NCBI GenBank assembly: GCA_946811185.2
Contig: OX328109.1
Span: 2,790,001 to 2,854,000 of the forward strand
Length of the DNA: 64,000 nucleotides
DNA from: Hippopus hippopus
Lineage: Eukaryota; Mollusca; Bivalvia; Cardiida; Cardiidae
Direction: 5' to 3'
Shown in pieces: positions 22,101-34,100 of this stretch. Each line of letters starts with the position of its first letter. The stretch's first letter is position 1. Position numbers and translations under genes: made by a program. The notes under the pieces are model-generated. The model had not been told where the DNA came from. It worked only from the letters and a program-made list of their open reading frames with translations, and ran no database searches.

Positions 22101-25100
22101 TTAGATTATAGAGGATAATCAACTGGTTGTGTGTTATATTAAAAATCTGTCACTGGAATGGGGTGTGATGCGGTTGAAAAACGAGTCCGAAGTGACAGAT
22201 TTTTAATATCACACACAACCAGTTGATTATCCTATTTATTATATTCCAAATTCAACCTTTTTTATTCTAATAATTATTAAGAATAATACAATATGAGCAA
22301 TATAGTAAAGGGCAAACATTCTAAAACTGTATCATCACTAGTGATGGTACCATATTTATTATCACTAGTGGTGTTATTCACTGTGAAATCCCGGTAATTC
22401 ACTGATAAGAATATAATATACATAAAAATATTATATTGTAGTAACTTTTTTGGTGCTAGTTTAGCTTTCGGTTCCTTGAGCAAATTCAGTATCATATGAG
22501 ACTGAGGGTCAAGTGGGGTGTCAAAATTTTCCTAGAAAACCAATCTAGCCTATTACACATGCATTTTGTGTCATCATACCATATTTGGAACTGTTTTTGA
22601 CTCTGCATATACAGATTTTTTTTCTGCGATGTCTGATTTTATCCACATGCTGTCCATGTATTTGAATAGTGAAGCAGTGTTTGTTTATACATTATCCTGA
22701 TGTATCATCATTGCCCTCTTACCAGCTTGCTTTTTTCGGAGAAAACATCCAGGTATTGACATTCTGACATTTTATTATATCTTTGTAATTACTGAAGATA
22801 TTAACTTCAAACTTGGACAAGTTGTTTATTATTAAAAGGGGAAGGTATACAACAAGAGCAGGTAACCTTCAAAGTATTTTTGGCACAGTTATGCCCCTTT
22901 TTCAACTTGGAATTTCACTGAAAATCAAGCAACTGCAGCCAAGCTTTGGCACCCACATGTGGTGCTCTTGTTTTTTATATTTCAGACATTACATATCTCT
23001 TCAAACGGACCAAGAAATCGAAGAATCGGTTAAAGATGCTGATATGAGTAAGAAACTTTAATTTCACCAAACCTTTAGTGTCATTTCTGTAACCCTTTAC
23101 CTCATAATCTCGAGTTTTAACAACAAAAGTTCAGGACTTTTGAAAACATTGTGGGAAAAGGAGAAAATGCTGGATTTTTTTGGTCACATTTAGTTTGTCC
23201 TCTGCCATTGCATTTAGTTTAGACAGGTCTAAAATTTTGTTCTTAGGTAAAGAGATAGTTGAGTTATGTAAAAGAAAAAGTAAGAAGGAAAAAAGATATT
23301 GAAAGACCATATGGCTTGCAAAAAAGGGCATTCGAACATTTGCGTAAAGTGTCGTCTTGGATCAGCCTGAGCAGTCTGCACAGGCTAATCTGAGACAGCA
23401 CTATGTTTTTACATTAGATTTTGTTCTTCAATAGACTTGCACAAAACAGAAAATTACATAAAAAGAAAAGTGTCATTTCACATTAGCCAGCGCGGACTAC
23501 ACAGGAGACACTATACTCATAGAAGACACTATACTCAAATGTCCGAATGCCCCTTTTTGCATGTTGCAAGCCATGTTGTATAGAGAAACATAGAAAACAA
23601 TGTGACAAATTGGAGAATTGGCTGCTTGTAAGTAATTTTGTTTGAGTAGGTAACTGAGTTTACCGTTGCAGTACCAACCACAATTTCAGTTGTTTCTGTA
23701 GATGATGTAAATCAAAGATCAGACTTCCCTTTTCAGATGGTGTATAGTAAGATTAGACTGCTCATCTCTATCTTGATCCAAAATCTCTGTGGATTTTGTT
23801 AAGCCTTTATCCGAAAACCCTGGTAACCAGCGTTTTATCCTGCCTCCACTATGTTTTCAGAAGCCTCGTTTCTCAGTGTTGTTATAGCCAAGCCCCTGTA
23901 ACTAAGTCGGTAGCATACAGGACTTGAGAACAGGAGGTTGCTGGGTCGATTCGCAGCTCGGCCAATTTCTTTCTGAGGAGTGATGATAATCATTTCGATG
24001 GGGTGCATTCCTCTCTCACCGCTGGCCATTGTTTCAATGATGGTAATGTGGGAAAGCAGTGGCTTGGAAAGAATATTGTGTGGAGTACTAGTAAAAGAAA
24101 CTACAGGAAAGCACTGACTATTTATTTCATGCTTTTAACTCTTTCTGGGAGGAACTTAATCAAAATCCAGTACGGTTCTTTTCGGTTATTCCCCATGGCG
24201 TACCCCGTCTGCATAGCAACGAATTTCAATATTACGTCAAGCGCGAGAAATGTAAGGTAAATTACGTCGTATTTCCATCTGGTTGTGAGGCACGCGCATG
24301 TTACCTAGGTAACTAGTGCGCGGGAACTACGGTTTCCGCCTTCAATTGAAGAGTTAGAATATAAAAATCGGTATTTTCACTGGTCGTAACCATGAAATAT
24401 CAAAAAATATTTCATCGATATTTCTCGATAACCTACTTGTCACCGTGATATAACTGAAGTAATATTGAAAACAGCATTAAGCTCCATACAATCAATCAAT
24501 CAGTGTTGTTATAACTCAAGATGGTCTGGTATAGTCCATTTGATTTCTATAAAAACTAACGTATTGGTCCAATGCATTCAAATGCCATAATGGAACAACT
24601 TCTTCAAAAGTTCTTTGTTGCAATGTTATTACCCGAACAAATTGACCTGAAATTGACCTCTATGCAAAGAATACATGTAATGAGAGAGTGAATATTTTTT
24701 AACATCGCGTATAATATAACGGTATGGAAATTCTATAAACGGTAAATGTCTGGTTTGACCCTTTCAGTGCCATAGTCAAAAAAAGAAGCTTTTGCAGATG
24801 ACACGGATCAAGATCAGACTGCACAGAAAGTGCATCTTAGATCAGTGTCATCTGCCATGTATTACCAGTTTCAGCCATCAAAATCATTTTTATTTCAGGT
24901 ATTTTAAGTATGCTTTAAAGACATGATAAATCTGTTAGCTGAATAAACAGTTGAAAATCGTTCATAGTTCCGCATTCAGATGACATTAGCCAAAGCTAAG
25001 TTCAGACAGTAATTCAAGCATGTAATATATGGTAATAGAGGTCATTATTTCATGCCAATTCTTTCGAATAATAATTATTTACAAAAACCATGCAGAATTC

Positions 25101-28100
25101 TAATTTTTCACAACTTCATTTTCAATGTCATGCTTTTTACTATTCAACTCAGTAGTAATATTTTAGCATTTTTTGGTCCTAGCCAGGGAGGAGTGAGGGA
25201 CAGTTGGAGAACAGCCATAAACAATAACAAGTCATAGTAAAACCATGTGTTTTTTCATTCATATTTAGACTCAGTAGTGACTTAATGTACACAACTAGCA
25301 TAACAATAGAAACAAACATGTTAATCTCATGTTTTACAATGATCACCCTTAAGGCCATAGAAATTGAATTATTTGAGTATGTATGTACTTTTATAAATTC
25401 TTTTACCATTAAAGAGATAGCAATTTTATCAATCTTCCCAACCAAAAAGATGTCAAGCATTTTCTCCTTTTCCACAGTGTTTTTACCCTTTCACAGACAA
25501 GTGTCATAATTAGAGCCACACTTAACCTTTTACCAAACAATCCCGTGATTTTACGACCCTGCTGAGTACGAGCGATTTCTGCTTTTGCCACAGTGATTTT
25601 TCAATATGACATGCTTAAAGAAAGAGTATCTGAGGTTGTTATGAAGATGTTTTATTTATTTTTTTCTTTTCAGTTGGAATCATTTATGACTGTGGCCGTC
25701 AGAGGGCTAAGTTTCATGACAAATTATTAAAGATTTTGCATGAGAACTCAGACAAGCCGTCCTTCCTGATGCTGAACAAGGTACTCTGCTCTTTAACTGT
25801 TTCCATACCATAGACGACACCAGAAGCTTTTGTGGACAGCATAGATCAAGATCAGATTGCAGGAAATGTGCATTCTTGATCTGTGATCTTCACTGCCCAC
25901 TGTGTTATTCTAGATTATGAACAAACCATAGCTTTATCTAGGAGGCCTCTACCTAGAGGGCCCAAATTATAGCCCTGGTGTCAAGGTTAGCCCCACCCCA
26001 GGGGTCACAAGTTTTACATGGGCTTATTGGTGAAAATTTAAGAAATCTTTTTGTCACCAACCATAAGACATAGGGCTACCAAATTAGCTCTTTCTCAGGG
26101 AGCTCATGTTTCCTAGGGCCTTTTGTTGAGGAAACTTTGAAAAACTTCTTGTTTATAACCACACATTCTAGACCTGTATTAATTGGTATTGGGCTTTATC
26201 TTATGGACCTCTTCCAGAGTTCAAGTAATTATAGCTCTGTGGTCAAAAATGGCTTTGCCCTGGGGTCTTAACTTTCTCATGGGATTTTGTGGAGAAAAAT
26301 TTGTATCTCTTCTAGTTCGAAACTAATTGGCCAAGTATTGTAATGTTTGGCGTCTAGGATTTTTACTTATTAGTCAGTGGAGCAATACAGGGCCATGATG
26401 GCCCTCTTGTTTCCTATCTTAACAGTCAAATTTCCTGGACCTGTAATTGCATTAACCCTTTACTGAATGAGGAAATTTTAGACAAGTCCAAATTGAAAGC
26501 ATTTGCAGACAACAAAATAGATTAGACTCAGAAATTGACAGTTGTATTCGGAAGGATAGGAAAGATTGTGATAAAAGGAGAAAATGCTGGTTACCAGCAT
26601 TTTCACCTTTTCCCACAATGTTTTTCAAAGGCTTCTTTCCCAGGATTGTTAACAAAACAGTCCCAAGTTTTAATGACCGAAGGGGAAAAAAGCCTTTTAA
26701 AACATGATGGTGCATTAACCTTTTAAAACAGCAGACCCGAGTTTTAATTCAACAAGCACTAAAACAATGGATAATTCTTTTTTGTCATGATAAACATCGA
26801 CGCCGTCTAGCAGCTTGTTTGGCATCAATTTTCTTTGTAAATACCTTGACTTTGATATCGCTCTTATGTCAACTTTTATCTCCAAAATACATGTTTTAAA
26901 TGGAAAGAAATAGTCCGGAAATGAAAACAATGTAATCAGCACCTTCTTACTTAACACCATTTATCCCACCCCTCACCCTTTTTCACATGCAGTTTTACTA
27001 ACAAACAGAAGGTGACATAATGTAGGTCATTTACTAGATCATGTGGCAATATTTTCAAACCATGTGACTGCAAATTGGCGCCAACTGTATCATGTTACAA
27101 TCATTTTTTTGACAAACTCAGCAAAGTCACATGATTCAATTTTAAAATGGCTATGGGATAGTGATGTGCATGTAGCTCAAGGTCAGTTTTCTTTCAAACG
27201 TTTGGATGGAATTGAGTGATGGTTTTTTTTTTTATGACGCTAACTAACTGATAAAATTTAAAACTGATTTTGTAATTGAATCTATAGATACTCTAATGCA
27301 ATTTTGGCATTTTTCTTGATCGGACTGTAACTCTGTGAATCAACAATCCCCAGGCTTCCATTGTAATGGGTACCAGTTTAGGGTACTGCAAGACATGCTA
27401 AGTAAATCTGATTGTCTGTTTCCGTAAATGGCAACGAAAAAACCCGAGCACAGTCACACTTTTTAGTTTGTACTATGTTTAGTTCATATAAAACCTCCGG
27501 TCTTTTGTGTTAGGAACTTCCGAGGTGTTACTGTGTATAATAAGGGATTTCCGGTAACTCCTTACCAAGCGACAAAATTTTAGACTTGTCCAAATGAAAG
27601 CATTTGCAGACGACAAAATAAACGTGACTCCAAAATTGAAATTTAACTCTTTACCAAACGACAAAATTTTAGACTTGTCCAAATTGAAAGCATTTGCAGA
27701 CGACAAAATAAACGTGACTCAAAAATTGAACCTTGACTTCAGAAGAGTAGAAAACATTGTGGGAAAGGGAGAAAATGCTGGTTACCAGCATTTTCTCCTT
27801 TTCCCACAATGTTTTAAGAAGGCTTCTTCCTCTGGGTCGTAAAAACCAGGGATTGTTTGGTAAAGGGTTAAAATCTGGTTACCAGCAATTTCTTCTTTTC
27901 TCACAATGTATTTGATAGCCTTCATCCTCAGGGTCGTTGAAAGTCGGGATCATGTGGTAAAGGATTAATTTTCTTTCTAGATTGATCTGTTTAAGAACCC
28001 CACTGATACCTTACCCATTTGTGGGACCCTAACCAATAGAACTCTTGGTGGTAAGAAATTTGGCCAAAGTGACCTTGAAAGGTCAAGAGAAAAATTACGG

Positions 28101-31100
28101 AGAGGTGAGTTTAGGGATGTAGAAGACTTTGAAAAGAAGTTAATGGAATTAGAGGAAAAGTACGGAAAGCTAGACTGTCTCATTGCTAAAGAGGGTAGCA
28201 GGGAGAATGTAGGTCTTGAACAGGTCCAAGCAAATGTTACGGAGCAAGAAACCGGTCAGGTGAAAACAGAAGAAACAGTACCTACAATACAGTTGCAAGA
28301 GGACTCGTATCAAAAAGATTTTTTGGAGGACGTACTACAATCAAGTGTTGGTGAAAATAATTCAAATTATGACAATATGAAGACAGAAGAAAAAGTTTCA
28401 TCGGGTCCAACGGTACTATCCTGGGTTGAAGAGCTGGAAAAAGCAGAGAAAGCAAGTATAAAATACATAAGGAAACCTTACTGGACCAACTTTGACGCTG
28501 TTTTCCCTGTATCAGCTTTGAAAGGCCATGGAATTGGGTATATATTGGTAGGTAATTGATCTGTCTGTGTGCCTGTCTGTCTGTCTATGTGTTTGTCTAT
28601 GTGTCTGTCTGTCTGTCTGTGGTTGGCTGGCTGTATTTCCTCCTTTCTATCTGTACGTCTTTGTTTAGCTAGCTGGCTGGCAATGTTTCTGTCTGTCTTG
28701 TCTGTCTGTCTTGCCGGGCCAGGCAGGGCTGGCCCCACCCTGCTCCGCCCTGCCCTGCCCTGCCCTGGCACGCCCCTGCCTTGTCCCGGCCCGCACTTTG
28801 ATCTTAATTCACACTGTCTGTAAAAGCACTATGTGTCACGCTTTACAGCTGAAGGGTGACATAGCACTCCTGAACCCCTGGTTATGCTCCTGTTATGTAC
28901 AGAAATGGTTTGGTGACAAAAAATTCATTATTTGGCTCTGATGTTTTCGAAGTAACATAGAGGTATTGCCATAGCCCTGGCCTCGTCGTGGTCTGCATTG
29001 TAGTCGTCGTCAGAAAACTTTTACATTTTCAAAAAACTTTGAAATTTACAATATCTCTGTCATTACAGAAGATGTTTACTTGAAACTCGGACAAGTTGTT
29101 AATTATCAAAAGGGAATCCGTACAGGAAGGACAGGTAACCATCAAAGTATTTTTGGACAGAGTTATGCCCCTTTTTCTACTTTGAATTTTTTACGGAAAA
29201 ATCAAGCGACTGCAGCTGAGCATTGGCACCTGAATGCATTGCTCTTGTTTTCCATTTTGTTTTCTAGGAATTTATGTTCAAGAATGCTAAGCCAGGTCCT
29301 TGGTTGTACCACAGTAGTATAGTGACGTGTCAGAACCCAATGCAAATAGCCAAGATGTGTGTACGGCAGGCACTTCTGGATCACATCGAGCAATATGTGC
29401 CTTACGTCGTAGATATTGTGAGTACTTGTAGTGTGTAGATTAATCCAGGTTGCATATTCACCAACCATTCTTAAGAACATTCTCGGTCTTATTCTCCAGA
29501 ATTTTCTAAATTTGAAAGTAACACAACTTCTGATAGACCAAACCATTTGGTTTAGCCAATCAGGTTGGGTTACTTTCACATTTAGAAAATCTTGGAGAAT
29601 AGGACAAAGAACTTTCTTTGCAATGTCTTATTCTCCAGAATTTTCTAAATTTGAAAGTAACACAACTTTTGATTGGCTAAACCATTTGGTTTAGCCAATC
29701 AGAAGTTGTGTTACTCGCAAATTTAGAAAATTTTGGGGACTAGGACAAAGAACATTCTCAAGAATGGTTGGTGAAAATGGGCCTGAACCCTTTATCACAC
29801 AATCCCGAGTTTTGAAGACTCAGAAGAAGGCCATTTTACCAATTTGGGAAAAGGAGAAAAGGCTAATAACCAGCATTTTTTCCTTTTGCTACAGCGTTTT
29901 TTACCCTATCAAAGACAGAAATCATCATGAAGACAGAATTGAGTTAACTTTTTACCAAAGGACAAAATTATAGACTTGCCTAAATTGAAAGCATTTGCAG
30001 ATGACCAGATAAATGCTAGTAAAGTGATGGAATTTATCTTTGAATAGGCAGAAAACATTGTGGGAAATGGAGAAAATGCTGGTTAGCAGTTTTTTCTCCT
30101 TTTCCCAATATGTTTTCACAAGACTTCTTTTTTAGAGTCGTCAAACCTCGGGATTGTGTGGTATAGTGTTAATGGATCCATAATTACGTCAATGGATCCA
30201 TAATTATGTGATGACTTGTTTGGTATAATGCATTACAGAGATACATTAAACCCCCCTTCATTTAATTTGTTGTCTCCAAATGCTTTGAATTTAAACAAGT
30301 CAAAAATTTTGTTCGCTTAAGCATGGGTAGGAAACTTTATATTCAGAGCCAATGGCTCTGACAATAAAGAGTTGTGTTGGTCTTCCAGTTCCGAAACTGT
30401 CAGCTTCAAAAACAAATGAAAAACAGGCAAACTGGTCATTCTTTGTACAAATATGTTCTTATGTCTTTGAATTTTGATAAAAGGAGATTGTCTTGCAATG
30501 CACTGGTCTTTCAACGTGTTTTTTACACCATGGAATATTGTGGAATGTATACAGTGTTGTCTGAATTGTGCCGTGGGTTGACCGTAGCCAAAATAAAAAT
30601 GTCAAGGACCCACCAGTAATTTCAGACTGATATTGCTATTAAATTAGCAAATAAGAGATTTTTGCTGTCCTAAAGGGTGAATTATTGTCTTGAACTTTTC
30701 TGTTGGTTGCTGACAAAGAATTGATAAGAATTAATACAAAATTGACATAAACAAACAAAGGCTCCGATTATATGGGCCGGCTCTGAAAACATGGACTGGT
30801 TCTGAATATATTGATTGGCACCAATGGGCTTCCCTTCAAAAATGTAGTTGTCGAGTACTTATTTAAGACATGTATACACTCTGTATTCCTGTTAATACCC
30901 TTCACTCCAAAAGTTAAAGTATACATTTGTTTGATGAAGCGTGACCGAATTTCTTAAAATACAAAGGACTGATATTATCATAATTGAAAGTTGCTGTCTA
31001 ACATCAGTCTATCTAAATTTTGAAAATACTGTTGTGTAATGTTTGTTTAGCCAAATAGTCTGCATGTTAAAATTTGTAATGCTTACATCCAGATTCAAAG

Positions 31101-34100
31101 CATTTGCAGACAGCAACTGAAATATAGCTCCACTTTTGTTAGCTGTCCATGTAAAGTTAGAAAGCATTGTCTGCAATGGAGAAAATGCTTGTTACCATCA
31201 TTTTCTGCTTTTCCCACAATGTTTTCAAAAGCTTTCTGAGGGTTGTTGAAAGCTTTGGATTGTGTGGTAAGAATTAAATCTAGTTAGAAAAATAGTATTT
31301 GCCTTTGAAAGGGTAGGAAACATTGTGGGAAAAGGAGAAAATGATGGTAGCAAAGTGACAGACCCATTATTTGAATGCCAAGCTTACATCTTTTTGTAAG
31401 ACTTGTCAGCACTGTTGGCATTTGCAAACAACAAATAAATTGAGGTTCAAAGGATGGACTTGATATGGTTGAAAATATTGTGGCAAATGGTTGAAAATGG
31501 TTGAAAATAGTGTGGGTTAAGGAGAAAATATTTTGTACTTCAGTTCATCCACAATGCTTTGAAAATGCTTTTTCCTCAGGGTTGAAAATTCTAGGATGAT
31601 ATGGTAAAGGGTTAGCATTCCCTGTTTGGTTAAAAAACTCAAGGAATGCATGAACAGATGTAGTAGTTGCTGCTATATAACTGAAATGACAATGAAAACA
31701 GCCTGAAACATTCAACTAACAAACAGACTAGCCTTTTGATAGGCTGAGACAATTGGATAGCTCGTCCTAAAAAATGGCATTAGAATTGAATTTCAAAAGT
31801 CTTGGTTTATGGATTGATTGTATGGTGTTTGACGCGGTTTTCTACATTATTTCAGTTTTATCTTGGTGGCCAGTGCACCTATCCATGCTTTCCTGGAGTC
31901 TCTTTTACCAGTACTCTGCACAATATTCTGTCCAAGCCACTGGCTGCTTTCCCACATAACCATTGTTGAAACAATGATCAGCGGTGGGAGAGGAATGAAT
32001 CCTGTCGCAATGACTATCATCAATCCTCTGAAAGAAGTTGGCCGAGCCAGGGATGGAACCCACGACCCCTTGTTCTCAAGTCCTGCACGCTACCAACTCA
32101 GCTACCGGGGGTCGGCTCAAAAGTCTTGGAATTTGGAATCAGAACTAGAGTTAGAATGCATTGTAAATATAACCTGTGTAGGGACATATGAGCCTTCCTC
32201 TGGCAAAAGTGGACTGAACTCTCTACCATATGACAAAATTTAAGACTGGTCCAAATTGAAAGCATTTGCAGACGGCAAAATTAATGTCACCAAAAAAATT
32301 GGTAACCAGCATTTTCTCCTTTTCCCTTAATGTTTTCTACCCTTCTGGAAACTAATTTCAATTTCAATTTTTGAGTTACGTTCATTTTGTCGTCTGCAAG
32401 TGCTTTCAATTTGGACCAGTCTAAAATTTTGTCGTTTGGTAAAGAGTTAATACATCTCCATAATGCAATACACCAAGCAAATCATCACATAATTATGGAT
32501 CCATAAAAATCCATTTTGGTCTAACAAGCAACTGAATTTAGAGGTAGAATGGTTCTTGGACATGCATAAAATTTACCAAAACCAAAAAGGTTTTGGCCCT
32601 GCTTAGCGTCTGCTGATTGTCCGAACAGGTTGACCTGGGTAGATGCATTAAACCCTCTTTTCACAGAGCATGGCTTACATATGTATATATGAGCCATGCT
32701 CTATGAAAAAGGGGCTTAATGCATCTGCAAAAAGTATCGACCCAGGTCAGTCCGCACATGCTGACCACAGCCGAAACTTTTGGTTATTGGTCAATTTTCT
32801 GCAGCTCAGAGGACCAGTTTACCTCATAATTCAGCTGTTTGTTATACAAAATCGATTTTGTGGATCCATAATACTTTGATGACTTGCTTGGTATCATGCA
32901 TCACAGAGATGCATTAAGCCCCCTTTTGCCAGGGCATGGCTTATATACATTTTTGTTTTTTTTCCAGAATATTTTGTATTGGAACGTGACCAACTACAAT
33001 CGATTGGAAATCGTCATGGAACTATTGGTGAAAAACAGATTTGAGATGGTAAAACATTTGTCTGTAATTTTGATGATCATTCTAAGGTTACAAGTTTGAA
33101 CCTTTTGCCAAACAGTCTTGTGTTTAAATGACTACTGAGAAAGAAAGCATAAGAAAATACTGTGGGAAAAGGAGAAAATGCTGGTAACCAGCATTTTCTT
33201 CTTTTCCCACAATGTTTTCACCATCAAGTTATTTTTGACACATTTAGGCCCCTTTCACTGAGATCATGCAATTGCAGCTGGGCATTGGCATCTGCATGCA
33301 GTGCTCTTGTTATAAATGCAGGGTTCAATTTAGAAATCAAATATAGGGGGACAAGTGGCCCCTTCATCAGAAATAGTAGGGGCCATAAGAGAAATTTATG
33401 GGGCCAAGGGAAAACAGCCTTAACCTATGGGATTTTAATTTTATCCTTACAACCAAAAGTAATTTTTTCTTCCATTACTGCCCTAATGACCTTTTCCCTC
33501 TGAATGGCTCACACATATGCATGTTAGAAATTGTGTAAGCTTCAGTCAGCATATCTTTGGCACATCAGAAATCTTACCTCGGGGCTGGCTCGGCCCCGAG
33601 GTAAGATTTCTGATGCGCCAAAGATGAAAGTACGTGCCCATGGCGCAAGGGTGGGCTCTAGAATGAACCCTATAGATGGATCATACTCTTTACCAGATGA
33701 CAAAATATTTTAGACTTGTCTGTATTCCAAGCGTTTGCAGACAAAAACTTAAATTTGCCACTAATTATGGAATTCGTTATGGGGAAAATGCTGGTAACGC
33801 ACATTACCGTCTTCCCAACAATGTTTTCTACTCTTTCAAAAACAGAAATCATAATTTTTGAGCTAATTTTTGTCGTCTGCAAATGCTGTCAATTTGGTCA
33901 AGTCTAAAGTTTTGTCATTTGGTATAGGTCTGGATAAACATTAATCATGATTTGCTATAATTTATTGGCTTGGCTGATTTCGAAGAAAATGTCAAGGTAT
34001 TGCCATAGAAATTTTGAAATTTTGTTGTCAGTATTTTCAAAGATGGCTCACAAACAGGAAGTGATCAAACCGAAGTTATCGGAATTTCAGTATCTATTTT

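Noticed and set aside
28143..28559. 138-aa stand-alone plus-strand ORF
   Set aside because: It is the 3' part of ERAL1 exon 8; the true exon starts at the 27981 acceptor and ends at the 28547 donor.
28478..28771. 97-aa minus-strand ORF rich in Arg, Thr and Asp
   Set aside because: It is the complement of ERAL1 exon 8's end and the CTGT microsatellite.
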